Positions 9,108-17,822 of a DNA stretch of 64,000 nucleotides are shown piece after piece. The translations under genes and the position numbers were made by a program. Source of the stretch: DAHUYF01 sp035945115 (GTDB lineage: Bacteria > Pseudomonadota > Alphaproteobacteria > ATCC43930 > CGMCC-115725); contig DASZAN010000155.1 of the NCBI GenBank assembly GCA_035945115.1, forward strand, positions 1-64,000. The letters are read 5' to 3'. Each line of letters begins with the position of its first letter. Position 1 is the stretch's first letter. Under the pieces are notes generated by a model. The model searched no databases and was not told where the DNA came from. It saw nothing but the letters and a program-made list of their open reading frames with translations.

Positions 9108-9450
9108 GCTGGCTCTATAAAAATGTGGGCCGCCTTGGATAGCGCATGCACTCCTGACCGGAAGCGCCCGAAAAACACGGCGTCGGTGGTTTCGATTCCG
9201 TCAGAGACTGTGGCGCGGGCGAAAGTTGATGTTCTCACAATAGGCTCTCACGCGCTCTTTAGCCGGCACTTAGACTAGCGTAATTTGGGTACAGCCATGT
9301 CAGCGATTTTGTTCACTGACAGTTCGACCGATCTTGCCTGACGCGATTGATATCAGCCTATGATACCCGCTCCTCCTAGCGGAGCTGCGCGCGGCGCCGC
9401 TTCTCATCGCTGAGGTCGGGCTTACGAGCGCGCCGGCTATGGACGGCGCC
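9108..9450. other. Gene-free stretch between convergent genes
   Basis: About 340 bases between the ends of the acyl carrier gene and the secreted-protein gene. No supported gene, repeat or strong terminator was seen. Confidence 0.5.
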
Positions 9451-9924
9451 CTAGTGATCACGCGCCCGCACTGATCCCGGAGGCTGGAAAGGAGTAGCGC
9501 CCCCAGTCACTGGGCCTACCGGGCCTACCGGCCCTACCGCCCCGCCGCCACCGCCACCTCCCCCGCCGCCGCCGGCGTTCCCGAGACCTGGAGGCGCGAA
9601 TCCTGGTCCCCCCATAGCCTGGGCTCCGTTCTGACACTGTGGTAGGTAGGCGTTCGGCCCGTAGCAATTGGTGAGATCAGGGAGGGGTTCGAACAGCGCT
9701 TTTTTCGCCCTTGCCAGATAGATCGTGCATGCAGTTTCGCTTCCGGGCTCCTCCTGCTGCGCGCGGGTCCACCACTTGAGCGCGGCATCATACCGCCCCT
9801 TACTGACGGTCTTCATGTGATCGATGCGCGGCTTGAGGTCCTTCAGGTCGTCCCGGCACATGGCGTTCGCTTCGGTTGAAATCAGCAGGAACCCCAATGC
9901 CCCAATAGCTGCTCGTGCAATCAT
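9451..9924 (-). CDS. Secreted small protein with Gly-rich tail, function unknown
   Basis: The start at 9924 is set by a strong GGAGGA ribosome site six to seven bases before the ATG, giving 157 residues. Residues 1-21 form a signal peptide ending in STEANA before MCRDD. The middle has several Cys (MCRDDL, ETACTIYL, TNCYG, PQCQ), probably paired in the periplasm. The last about 40 residues are a run of Gly followed by three GPV repeats and Pro-rich sequence; at DNA level the GPV part is a short tandem repeat (9507-9540) that may vary in length. The family was not recognised. Confidence 0.7.
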   Translation of the reverse strand: MIARAAIGALGFLLISTEANAMCRDDLKDLKPRIDHMKTVSKGRYDAALKWWTRAQQEEPGSETACTIYLARAKKALFEPLPDLTNCYGPNAYLPQCQNGAQAMGGPGFAPPGLGNAGGGGGGGGGGGAVGPVGPVGPVTGGATPFQPPGSVRARDH

Positions 9925-10070
9925 TAGTTTCCTCCGCCTGGCGGTAAACACCATCGTGACGTTCTGGTTCCGTCCTTTCCCAAGGGCAAGCGTATCTATT
10001 AGCGGGTGTCCGATCGCACCGTGAACGCATTGGCACGTCGTAGACGTGGTCGCAATGCCGCGAAAGTCCT

Positions 10071-10685
10071 TTAAGCACAAATCGATATGCCCGATCGCAG
10101 CAAAGCGGCAATCCGGGCCACCATCCATTCGAAATTCCAGTGCAGGCCGTGCGTGATGAGCAGCAGGAGGCCGACGCCGAGAAGCGCGGATCGCCAGGGA
10201 ACCGACAATGGCGGCCGGCCTAGGTACGCGCTGCCAAACCACACCACGCAAAGGACGCCAATTGTCAGCCCGAGAGCGACTTCGCTCATAGTGTGCGCAT
10301 GCAGAAGCACCCGACTCAGCGCCACCGCAAGCGCCAGAAAGGTACCCCCGGCCAGCACCATGACTTGCGTCGCGCGCTCCTTGTCCCCGGTCATCATTAG
10401 TGCGGCGCAACCATAAAATGTCGTGCTGAGGCTGGTATGGCCACTGGGACTACGCATCGCTAGCACTGGCACCGCCATGCCACAGGTATAAAACGCGACC
10501 TTCAGGAGCAAAGTCAGAAGGGCGCAAAGAGCCAATGCCATTACCCAGATCCGAGCGACACTCGCCGCGCGTAAATAGAGTAGGTAGGCGAAGAGCAGGG
10601 CCGATGCCGGCAAGAGGAGTGCCGAATCGCCAAGATCCGTTACCAGGTTGAGCAAAAATCTCATGTGGGCCAGCAAAAATCTCAT
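10071..10685 (-). CDS. PAP2-family phosphatase
   Basis: An about 204-residue protein with five or six membrane segments. RSPSGHTSLS and SRVLLHAHTMSEV are the second and third PAP2 motifs (the PSGH and SR-x5-H-x3-E/D patterns), and the first motif appears weak (LKVAFYTCG). It should dephosphorylate a lipid phosphate such as undecaprenyl pyrophosphate, which would suit the polysaccharide genes around it. The start is duplicated: an exact 21-base tandem repeat at 10651-10693 carries ATG in each unit (10685 and 10664), so the protein begins MRFLLAHMRFLLN or MRFLLN. Neither ATG has a good ribosome site. Confidence 0.8.
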   Translation of the reverse strand: MRFLLAHMRFLLNLVTDLGDSALLLPASALLFAYLLYLRAASVARIWVMALALCALLTLLLKVAFYTCGMAVPVLAMRSPSGHTSLSTTFYGCAALMMTGDKERATQVMVLAGGTFLALAVALSRVLLHAHTMSEVALGLTIGVLCVVWFGSAYLGRPPLSVPWRSALLGVGLLLLITHGLHWNFEWMVARIAALLRSGISICA

Positions 10686-10693
10686 GTGGGCCA
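10651..10693. repeat. 21-bp tandem duplication covering the PAP2 start codon
   Basis: Two identical adjacent copies of a 21-base unit (about 10651-10671 and 10672-10692) each contain the start ATG and the codons for MRFLL of the PAP2 gene. The length is a multiple of three, so the frame is kept. Confidence 0.85.
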
Positions 10694-10908
10694 AGGGTCT
10701 GTTGCCTCGCTATCGATGGGTTCTCGCTGAACGATTGCGTCTAAACCATTGTTCCCAACAGCCGCTGGAGTGTCCAGCGCACCGCCGACAGACATTACGC
10801 TGCGGCGAACCGGCCTAACATGCGAGGCTAAGCCTTGCCGGACGAATGGGCCGAACGTCATGCTGCCTCACGGAGCGAGTTCCTCTTCGTCAGTCTCGTC
10901 GCTGCGTT

Positions 10909-11160
10909 TCAACGAATAGAGCGTTCTTTGCTTATCTCAAAGGTTATCTCAACTCTCGTGCGAAACTGTTCCCGGCGCTCGCGATTTTGCTTGGCCGTGC
11001 ACGGTAGCGCCGGGCGAAGCGTTTCTTGGATCGAGGCTAGGCGGTCCTGGAGCTCGGGCTTGTCGTCGATCCGCCAGCCAATGTCGCGGATGAGCGGCCA
11101 CGCCGGCGACGAAGGAACTTGAGCGCCTTGCTGGCGCGCCTGAATTGATGCGTGCGTCCT
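10909..11160 (-). pseudogene. Possible C-terminal remnant of a coding gene
   Basis: Reading the minus strand between a TAG at 11161-11163 and a TGA at 10909-10911 gives 83 residues without any ATG, GTG or TTG near the front. The later part reads naturally, with WPLIRDIGWRIDDKPELQ and a charged helical end REQFRTRVEITFEISKE. It may be the tail of a lost gene; a chance open frame in GC-rich DNA is the alternative. The family was not recognised. The remaining bases from 10695 to 11177 show nothing else. Confidence 0.3.
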
Positions 11161-11177
11161 CTACGCTCGACCCCCCT

Positions 11178-12047
11178 TCAGCTACGGACGCGGACTTGCC
11201 AAGCGGTGGCGCCGTCTGATCCCGTCTCAATGGGCCGAGGCTTCTCCGTCGCGACAGGGGTGGTCACGGGGTCGCGCCGCCATAGCTCCCATGGCGCATT
11301 GCCCTTCGCGTAAAGGCTCTCAAGCGCCTGCAAGTCCTTAAAGGTATCGACGCAGCGCCAGAAGCCTCCATGGGCGTGGGTGGCGAGCCTCCCCTCAGCG
11401 ATGAGGCGTTGGAACGGCTCGACAACAAGCTCCTCGCCCGGTTGCATATAATCGAATATGGCGCGGCGGAGCACGAAGAAACCGCCATTAATCCAGGCAT
11501 TGGCGCTCAGGACGTCATCGATCGCAGTGACGTGGCCCCGCTCGTCGCGGGCGACGAAGTGGAAGCTGTAGTTGGGCCGCACGCTCAGGAAGGTGGCGAT
11601 GTGCTCGCTTCGGGTAAACTCGTTGATGATCGTGGGCAACGGGAAATCTGTGAGCCCGTCCGTGTAGTTAGCGAGGAACATCTCGTCATCGCGCAGGAAT
11701 GGCTCGACCGCCCTCAACCGTTCGCCGATGTTCGAATTAAGCCCGGTATCGACGAAGGTGATCCGCCAGTCGTCGATATCCTTACGCAGCAAATCGATTC
11801 GCTGTCCTCCATGTGATAGGACGAAATCGTTCGAGAGGCACTCGTTGTAGTTGAGAAAATAGTTTTTGATGACGTCGCTCTTATAGCCCAGGCAAAGGAT
11901 GAAATCGCGATGTCCGAAGTGGGCGTAATACTTCATCACCCACCAGATGAGGGGGCGATATCCGATCTGGACCATTGGCTTCGGAATGTTGTCGGAATAA
12001 TCGCGCATCCGCATTCCTAGGCCGCCGCAAAACAGTACTACACGCAT
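11178..12047 (-). CDS. Glucose-1-phosphate cytidylyltransferase-like sugar nucleotidyltransferase
   Basis: The start at 12047 has an AGGAAGGGG ribosome site and begins exactly at the nucleotide-binding motif; the protein has 289 residues. FCGGLGMRMRDYSDNIPKPM (residues 4-23) is the RfbF-type version of the G-G-x-G-x-R...PKP signature. VDTGLNSNIGERLRAV, NYTDGLTD, WINGGFFVL and GFWRCVDTFKDLQAL follow in the RfbF order. Family members make CDP-glucose from CTP and glucose-1-phosphate, a precursor of dideoxy and branched sugars. No downstream CDP-sugar gene is visible here, so the product may be used by genes elsewhere. Confidence 0.85.
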   Translation of the reverse strand: MRVVLFCGGLGMRMRDYSDNIPKPMVQIGYRPLIWWVMKYYAHFGHRDFILCLGYKSDVIKNYFLNYNECLSNDFVLSHGGQRIDLLRKDIDDWRITFVDTGLNSNIGERLRAVEPFLRDDEMFLANYTDGLTDFPLPTIINEFTRSEHIATFLSVRPNYSFHFVARDERGHVTAIDDVLSANAWINGGFFVLRRAIFDYMQPGEELVVEPFQRLIAEGRLATHAHGGFWRCVDTFKDLQALESLYAKGNAPWELWRRDPVTTPVATEKPRPIETGSDGATAWQVRVRS

Positions 12048-12678
12048 CGAATAACCCCTTCCTGCGCCGCCGAAGAAACGCTGTTGTCCATAAATTGTTC
12101 CGCCATCCCGAAAATTTCGCGTGAAGCGAGAGAAATCGGTTTGCTTGGTTGGGACTCTTCTGTTGCGGCCAATCTGGCGTCGTCGCGCGCGCTCGGCGCG
12201 TGAATGAAGACGACCCATGGTGAGCCCACGCTGTGGGTCCGCCCAAGCAATCCTCTGAGCACTCCAACAGTAGCTCTCCGGCGACTCGTGACGGCTCCGC
12301 AGCGCGCTCGTTCCCGAGAGAGCACTACTCAACGGCCATGCCGTTGCTATGCCGTCGCCGATGAAACCCTTCTGCTCCTTGTTAGAGCGCCAAGCCAAAT
12401 CAGGCCTTGGGCTCCCACTTCACATCGTGCCAGATGGATCCCGCTATTACGGCCTCGCGTGTCAAACGACATCCGGAACTGGTCCGCGCATTGCCTCAGC
12501 CTGAATGTTACCGGCTGAATCCGTTGCCTCATTGGGGATGCTACCGACGGCGGAGCATCTTCGGGGCGGCGGATGGCGAGGCGGGTCAGCATCGCGTCGT
12601 CGCACGCGCACAAACGTCGATTTTGAAAAACGAACCCAATTCGTCACGTGCTAGGTTCCACACACTGCTAGTCCCAGG
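12048..12678. other. Gene-free stretch
   Basis: About 630 bases between the sugar nucleotidyltransferase start and the next minus-strand gene. Open frames on both strands lack ribosome sites and recognisable protein character. It should hold the nucleotidyltransferase promoter. Confidence 0.45.
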
Positions 12679-13182
12679 TCACGTGACGCGACCCGCCCCA
12701 TCTAGGGTGCCAACATCGCGCGCCGGCTTCCCCGTAGCGCTAGAGCTGGTTTCCCGATTTCTCGAGGTCACACCAGAGCGACGCCTACTCATGCTGCGCC
12801 GCCCATTCGCGATCAAGCGCCGGACGTCTCGCTCCAACGCAAAGACGAACCGCAGCTCGATATCACAGGTTTGTTCGGGGTCCGCACCCTCGGGGAGGAT
12901 GTCCCGAATGCACTGCGTCGCGCAGTGGAGTTTCGCGAGCACGCCTTCGAGGCTGGTAGCCGGTAACTTGTAAACCTCGTCACAGGCTTGTTCGTATCGT
13001 TGTCCCAGGGCATCTGCCCGGGCTTGCGCCTCACCGATTGCTTGTTCATTGCGCGGTTGTGCTCGCAAAACCGCGCTCAGGTGGCGATAAGCCGCATCCA
13101 TCTGATCGTGGCGGCGGCGCGCATCCTGCCATAGGGCGATGGCTGGATCTCCATTCTCGTGTGCACCAATGAAGTTCTGCAT
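12679..13182 (-). CDS. Hypothetical protein with helical N-terminal half
   Basis: The start at 13182 is supported by GGAGAAG eight bases upstream and gives 167 residues. Residues 15-120 are predicted by eye to be long, charged helices (WQDARRRHDQMDAAYRHLS, EQACDEVYKL), with two Cys around 95-125. The last 30 residues are Arg/Ser/Thr-rich and look disordered. No family was recognised. It is read divergently from the HTH gene, so the two may share a control region, and it belongs to a patch of phage- or mobile-element-like genes. Confidence 0.55.
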   Translation of the reverse strand: MQNFIGAHENGDPAIALWQDARRRHDQMDAAYRHLSAVLRAQPRNEQAIGEAQARADALGQRYEQACDEVYKLPATSLEGVLAKLHCATQCIRDILPEGADPEQTCDIELRFVFALERDVRRLIANGRRSMSRRRSGVTSRNRETSSSATGKPARDVGTLDGAGRVT

Positions 13183-13344
13183 TTGGCTGCTTCTCCTTTC
13201 ATCTTTTGTGGAATAGGGAAACGGCTTACGTAGAATGGGTCGCAGCTTTGGCACCGCCTGACCTCCGCCAGAGTTAGGCCGGATCGAGTAGCTGGACACT
13301 CGCCTCGGCCGTTTCGTACAAAATCGCACTAATAGTACGATATC

Positions 13345-13623
13345 ATGTCGGGGCGCGGCAAGGGAAAACGTACTGAAAGTCAGAAAATGAGCCCTTCTCA
13401 GATACGCATGGCATGTGCCGGCCTTGGTTGGAGCTGGGATGATCTCGCTAAAGCCGCGAGCGTCTCGCGTGACACGATCGCTCGTTTCCTTCGAGATGAA
13501 GAGCTGAAACCGTCGACGGCTGCCGCCATTCGGTCGGCGCTGGAAGGGGCCGGTATAGAGTTCACGAATGGGGACGCCCCGGGCGTCCGGTTGCTAGATC
13601 CGAAGAAGACGAAGCCGCGTTGA
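13345..13623 (+). CDS. Small XRE-type helix-turn-helix protein
   Basis: A 92-residue protein. ACAGLGWSWDDLAKAASVSRDTIARFLR (about residues 24-51) is a helix-turn-helix of the Cro/C1 type. The tail GIEFTNGDAPGVRLLDP is the ending seen in many small alphaproteobacterial regulators of this class. It probably binds DNA as a dimer and may control its own promoter and the divergent gene. A broken relative lies directly downstream. Confidence 0.8.
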   Translation: MSGRGKGKRTESQKMSPSQIRMACAGLGWSWDDLAKAASVSRDTIARFLRDEELKPSTAAAIRSALEGAGIEFTNGDAPGVRLLDPKKTKPR

Positions 13624-13638
13624 TCCTCGTTGCGCTCC

Positions 13639-13844
13639 CCGTGAGCGGCCGAGCTGGGCGCCTCGCCAACTGGTCGCCGGAAGAGCTGGCGCAGCGAGCC
13701 CCCGTCGCGAAACAAACCTTGGCCGATTTTGAGCGCGGCGCACGGTCGCCCTACCCCCCGCACGCGCGTCGACGTCCGGGCAGCCCTTTGAGGCGGATGG
13801 CATTTGAATTCATCAATGGCGATGCGCCGGCTGTGCGCCTGTAG
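13639..13844 (+). pseudogene. Decayed copy of an XRE-type helix-turn-helix gene
   Basis: The frame reads NWSPEELAQRAPVAKQTLADFERG, a clear HTH with matching start of the family tail, then loses sense and recovers at FEFINGDAPAVRL before the stop at 13842-13844. Removing one C from the C-run near 13755, one T from the CTTTGAG near 13787 and one T from ATTTGAA near 13803 restores TRVDVRAALEADGIEFINGDAPAVRL. Three single-base insertions in homopolymers, net frame kept, mean either a decayed gene or repeated sequencing errors. No good start codon or ribosome site was seen. Confidence 0.65.
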
Positions 13845-13971
13845 CAACGATAGCGATCAACACAGCATTCGATCCGTTGCGAGACATCGAAATCACAGCG
13901 CAACCCCCGCGCTGCGGGAAACAAAAACGCTTGCCAGGAGGCGATTCTGCATTTTTTCTCGTCAATCCCGC

Positions 13972-14571
13972 ATGCTGACGACTCTGCCTAAGCTCAGTCT
14001 CTCCCTCGGACAAGTCACCTGGGCCATGTCCCTCGGACGCCCGCCCGAGCAGAAGCTGCTTCAGCAGATCCGCTACCTGCGCCTGCTGGGCATTCCCTTC
14101 GAAAGCTCGCGACAGGGCACAGGCCGAGGCAATCGCGCACGCTACAGCTTTGAGCATCTGATCGAGCTCAGCCTTGGTGTCGCCGCCCTCCATCGCGGAA
14201 TGGCCCCGAAAGACATCGCGGGCTTGCTGGTCGGCCACAGAAAAAAACTTCGCGCCCTCTATCGACAAGCCTACTGCGAGCAGCCCGCGGCCGCATTGGG
14301 CGCGCCCTGGGTGAAGGCGCGCGGACGGATGATTCCGATCCTTGCGCACGAGCTATTCCTCCGCCTCCATGACCGCTTTTCCGAAGAGCCCGGCAAAATC
14401 GAGATCATCGCCCGGGAGGAGATCGCTCACGCCACTCAATACTTCGGTCTGGCGGAGCATCGACCCGGTGAGAGAGCGCGAACGCTGTTTCCGTTGAGCC
14501 GCCTTGTCCTCGAACTTGTCGCCTGGGCGCTCGTCGCACCCGAGATGCCACGGGGTCGCCGCCCACGATAA
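13972..14571 (+). CDS. Hypothetical protein, possible MerR-like DNA-binding N-terminus
   Basis: A 199-residue protein from the ATG at 13972, which has no clear ribosome site; AGGAGG lies at about 13936 and is too far. The first half contains SLSLGQVTWAMSL followed by QIRYLRLLGIPF and RARYSFEHLIELSLGVAAL, a layout similar to MerR-like winged-helix regulators. The second half is helical with several Arg. The family was not recognised. Its place beside HTH and DUF5681 genes suggests a mobile-element or phage-derived origin. Confidence 0.55.
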   Translation: MLTTLPKLSLSLGQVTWAMSLGRPPEQKLLQQIRYLRLLGIPFESSRQGTGRGNRARYSFEHLIELSLGVAALHRGMAPKDIAGLLVGHRKKLRALYRQAYCEQPAAALGAPWVKARGRMIPILAHELFLRLHDRFSEEPGKIEIIAREEIAHATQYFGLAEHRPGERARTLFPLSRLVLELVAWALVAPEMPRGRRPR

Positions 14572-14720
14572 CCAGTGTCTGACCCAATGAGCCCCAAACT
14601 AACCCGTTCCGGGGCAAGGGCATTGGCCACTGTCAAGGACCCTTTGACCGCACCCGATTCGCTCTGATAGTTTGCTGTGAATTGAAAGTAATTTTACCTG
14701 ACTTAGCGTGAGGGGAAGGG

Positions 14721-15083
14721 TTGAGTCGCAAAAAGGCATCGGCGAACGGCGGGCTCCTCGACTTGACCTACCGCGGGATTGGCGACAAGCGGAGGGCGAA
14801 GGACGCTCGTTTCAAAACCGTCGCGGCCGGCAAGGCCCGCGCCCGTCCGAACGCCTCGGCGACGTGGGCGGACCTCTTCGCTGCCGAGCTCAGCCGATCG
14901 ATTTCGGTGGCGATCGACGGGAAGAAGACCCAAATGACCGTCCTCGACGCGGTTGTGCACAAGCTCACCGACCGCGCCCTTGCCGGCAGCATCCCCCATT
15001 TTAAACTGCTGATCCGCCATAAGTACCACGACCCGGCCGAACCAGTGATCATCCGACTCAGCGGCGATCTTGCAAAGATCTGA
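14721..15083 (+). CDS. DUF5681-like small protein, possible phage-type accessory
   Basis: A 120-residue basic protein starting at a TTG with a purine-rich AGGGGAAGGG in front. The N-terminus is Lys/Arg-rich. The part TVLDAVVHKLTDRALAGSIPHFKLLI resembles the second half of DUF5681 proteins. It overlaps the next gene by 14 bases, so the two are probably translated together. DUF5681 genes often accompany phage terminase-like genes, but none is visible here. Confidence 0.5.
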   Translation: MSRKKASANGGLLDLTYRGIGDKRRAKDARFKTVAAGKARARPNASATWADLFAAELSRSISVAIDGKKTQMTVLDAVVHKLTDRALAGSIPHFKLLIRHKYHDPAEPVIIRLSGDLAKI

Positions 15084-15471
15084 TCGAGAATTCGGGGATA
15101 ACCCGATATCGGAACACCGCCCTTATGTTGTCGGTTACGGCAAGCCGCCGGTTGCCAGCCGGTTCGAAAAGGGCCGCTCCGGGAACCCGCGCGGCCGACC
15201 CAAATCGTCCAAAACAATGGAGGCGAAACTCAGAGATCAGGTGAACACGTTAATTGCGGCTATCGACGGCGGCGAGCAAATTGTCCTTACCAAAAAGGAA
15301 GCCCTAGTTCGCGCACTGATCAAACGCGCTCTCGCCGGCGATGTGCGTGCGATTGAAATCGTGCTACAGCAAGCCCGCACCGAGCCGAATGAAGAGAACG
15401 GTGGCGTAACCGTGATAATAGAGGATGAGGACGAGGATGAGAGCGCATCGGACGGCGACGGTGAGGAATGA
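15070..15471 (+). CDS. DUF5681 domain-containing protein
   Basis: A 133-residue protein with a TTG start inside the preceding gene. VGYGKPPVASRFEKGRSGNP and RGRPK (about residues 21-45) are the DUF5681 signature. A helical middle (TMEAKLRDQVNTLIAAIDGG) and a strongly acidic tail (EDEDEDES) follow. The domain has no established activity; its members sit near phage packaging or mobile genes. The start codon is uncertain because the TTG has little ribosome-site support. Confidence 0.75.
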   Translation: MQRSDREFGDNPISEHRPYVVGYGKPPVASRFEKGRSGNPRGRPKSSKTMEAKLRDQVNTLIAAIDGGEQIVLTKKEALVRALIKRALAGDVRAIEIVLQQARTEPNEENGGVTVIIEDEDEDESASDGDGEE

Positions 15472-15926
15472 AATCGGCGAATCGATCTAATCGGCTCTCC
15501 TCTGATTGGGCGGGTGTGAACGGCGCGTCCGCTCCGAGGGAAGCGGGGAAAATCCGACGGGTAAGACCTCGCCTATCACGCGCCGCTCGCGCATCGCAAT
15601 CCATTTCTAACCTCGCTTAGGCTGGGCCCTGGACGCTGGAATTGAGAATCCGTTTCCCTGATAGGTCTGATCAAATTCCCTGTTCCGATTGCAGCCTCTG
15701 CGAATCGCTTGCATCCACAAATGGCCCTTTTGCGGCCATTCGCGGGCTCTGTCGGCGGCTTGCATAGGGGAGAATGCTCAGTCAATTCCCTGTATTTTTC
15801 CCTGTTAGCAACCGCCAATTTGGAGCGGTGGCTCCGACAAGAAAGGTTGAAACCCCGGGAAAGTGGACCGGCCAGGTTAATGCCGAACCAGCGAGCCGCT
15901 AAGTCCCCCTAGGCGCGGTCAGACGC
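15472..15926. repeat. Gene-free stretch with repeated TTCCCTG motifs
   Basis: About 455 bases without a supported gene. TTCCCTG occurs at about 15653, 15677, 15785 and 15798, three times in the form TTCCCTGT, all on the plus strand. Such TTCCCTGT-rich tracts are frequent beside mobile elements in rhizobial genomes (remembered, not searched). With the HTH and DUF5681 genes just before it, this may be the edge of an old insertion. Confidence 0.4.
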
Positions 15927-16130
15927 CTATCGGCTCCGCCAAGCGAACCAGCCAAATTGGAACATCCGGCAACCCTCTGCGGCGAGCAGCAGGCCAACCG
16001 CGCCCGTCAAGCTCAAGTGCCATGTGGCGATAACCAGATCCCGCGAGATTCCGGACAGATCGCTCGTTGGCAAACCGCTTCCGAGCGCAATCACCAGACC
16101 GATGGCAATCCACAAGAAACAGATGACCAT
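15927..16130 (-). CDS. Small membrane protein with two transmembrane segments
   Basis: A 67-residue protein. The AAGGAGAG ribosome site seven bases before the ATG at 16130 is strong. Residues 2-18 (VICFLWIAIGLVIALGS) and 34-52 are hydrophobic and should form two membrane helices with a short loop; the C-terminus is positively charged and so probably cytoplasmic. No family was recognised. Confidence 0.6.
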   Translation of the reverse strand: MVICFLWIAIGLVIALGSGLPTSDLSGISRDLVIATWHLSLTGAVGLLLAAEGCRMFQFGWFAWRSR

Positions 16131-16398
16131 CGCACTCTCCTTGCTTTTGCTTCAGCCGCTAATTGAGATTGAACGGCCGACAGCCAAGCTCATCGTCCCC
16201 AGATCGCCGTGTTCCAGATCGCCTTGTTATTGCAGGCGCCGTTCGGGGAAACGAGTTGAAGGTAACTGCTATAAGGAGTGTTTATCCTCGGTTAATCCCG
16301 TGCAGTGCAGGATTCACGCGGCCTGATTGTACCGCCCCTCCGGCACTCCTAGACAGGAGCGGGCTCGTGAGGCGTTGAACGGCCGCTTCGGAAAGGCG

Positions 16399-16983
16399 AT
16401 GCGCGACAGCAACGACAAGCTCCCGGTATATCAAGACCTTTCCCGGTTTCGGACGCCCACAGGGTTTCGCGGTCGCAGCGGCGTCGCCGTCCAGTTTTGG
16501 TGGCTGGTGGACGCCCTGCTGTTTCGCCCCTCTCCGCAGATTTTTTTCGGCTGGCGGCGATGGTTATTGCGGCTGTTTGGTGCACATATCGGCAAAGGTG
16601 CGTTGATCCGGCCGTCGGTTGAAATCACCTATCCGTGGAAGGTCTCGATTGGCGATTATGCCTGGGTCGGCGATCACGTCGTGCTTTATTCCCTGGCCGA
16701 GATTCGCATCGGCGCCCACAGCGTCATCTCTCAATACAGCTATCTCTGCACCGGCAGCCACGACATGGAAAGCGCCAGCTACACCATCGTTGCAGCGCCC
16801 ATTGTCATTGGTGCGCAATGTTGGGTCGCCAGCCACGTCTTCGTCGCGCCCGGCGTGACAATCGACGATGGCGCGGTGGTCGGCGCCCGGAGCGCTGTTT
16901 TCCACGACCTTCCACCCGCAATGATCTGCCAGGGGATGCCAGCAAAGCCGATACGGCCGCGTCCGGTGCCGCGACAAGCATGA
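16399..16983 (+). CDS. WcaF-like polysaccharide O-acetyltransferase (left-handed beta-helix)
   Basis: A 194-residue protein with the ATG at 16399 (GGAAAGG close in front). The N-terminus DLSRFRTPTGFRGRS and the following VAVQFWWLVDALLF are characteristic of the WcaF subgroup of colanic-acid type acetyltransferases. From about residue 60 hexapeptide repeats follow (IGKGALIRPSVEI, VSIGDYAWVGDHV, IRIGAHSVIS, IVIGAQCWVASHV). The loop LCTGSHDMESASYT contains the catalytic-type His. It should use acetyl-CoA to acetylate a sugar of a surface glycan in the cytoplasm. It stands alone but fits the polysaccharide genes of the region. Confidence 0.88.
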   Translation: MRDSNDKLPVYQDLSRFRTPTGFRGRSGVAVQFWWLVDALLFRPSPQIFFGWRRWLLRLFGAHIGKGALIRPSVEITYPWKVSIGDYAWVGDHVVLYSLAEIRIGAHSVISQYSYLCTGSHDMESASYTIVAAPIVIGAQCWVASHVFVAPGVTIDDGAVVGARSAVFHDLPPAMICQGMPAKPIRPRPVPRQA

Positions 16984-17822
16984 GACGACCCTACGCCGTA
17001 GCAACGGTGTCGCGCTTGGAAGTTTCGGCACGGGACGAGGCATTCCAGAGGTCGGCGCCTCATGCGCCGGGACACGACATTTGCGGGGGCTTTGGAAGCA
17101 CGTCGGAGGCGGCCGCTGTCCGACAGCGGGCGCGTTGAACAGCGGTGTGCCAGGCACCACCCTGTTGAAAGCGCGGCCGCCACGAGCGCCTCAGTATCAC
17201 TGATCGGATATCGAGCGGATAAGCCTCTAGCTCGGGCGCTATTGGAGGCTCCGCAATTGTCCGAAACGCCGCGTGCTCGCCAACGAGGGCGTTCTGGCTT
17301 CTCAAATGAGTCCAGCAACGGTGACCGCCGCCGCGCCCCAGGCGACGCATGAGATGGCGATCCAAAGCCAAAAAACTGTATCATGATCAAGTTGAAATCG
17401 CATTTTGGCGCTGCCCGAGTGCCTAACGATCGGGCGAACAATCTCGGAGGCAAGGTTGTTCCCGACGTCGCCGATTTCTTGTCACGCTTTTCTTTGGAAG
17501 CGCCGGCGACCTGAGCAAGCCGCGCTGGCGATCAAAATTGGTCCAATTCAAGAGCTCGATGCCTCGGCTCCCATAGCCGCTACAAAAATGCGAGCACCCT
17601 ATCCAAGTCGATGAACGCGATCAGGATCACGCCCCACGTGATCAGCGCGGCGACAGCAAGGCCAACCCGAGTGCGCATGGTCAATCGAAAGCGCCTCCGC
17701 ATCGTCATGTGACCATGCCGTCGCTTTCGGGGATCACCAAGTTAATTCGATGTAACCTGCGCTGAAGCGGGGATCGGCAACGGCACGCCCGTCGCTCTGG
17801 CGTCTGTTAACTGCACCTAGCC
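16984..17822. other. Long stretch with little coding content
   Basis: About 840 bases between the WcaF-like gene and a minus-strand secreted-protein gene. Apart from a possible 42-residue membrane peptide at 17580-17708, no supported gene, repeat or RNA was seen. Confidence 0.45.
17580..17708 (-). CDS. Possible single-pass membrane peptide
   Basis: A 42-residue frame with a basic N-terminus (MTMRRRFRLTMRTR), one hydrophobic helix (VGLAVAALITWGVILIAFI) and a short end DLDRVLAFL. The positive-inside layout is plausible, but no ribosome site was found at either ATG (17708 or 17678). Confidence 0.35.
   Translation of the reverse strand: MTMRRRFRLTMRTRVGLAVAALITWGVILIAFIDLDRVLAFL

Noticed and set aside
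9507..9570. Possible CRISPR or tandem-repeat array
   Set aside because: The repeat is a short GPV/Gly codon run inside the tail of a coding gene, without spacers.
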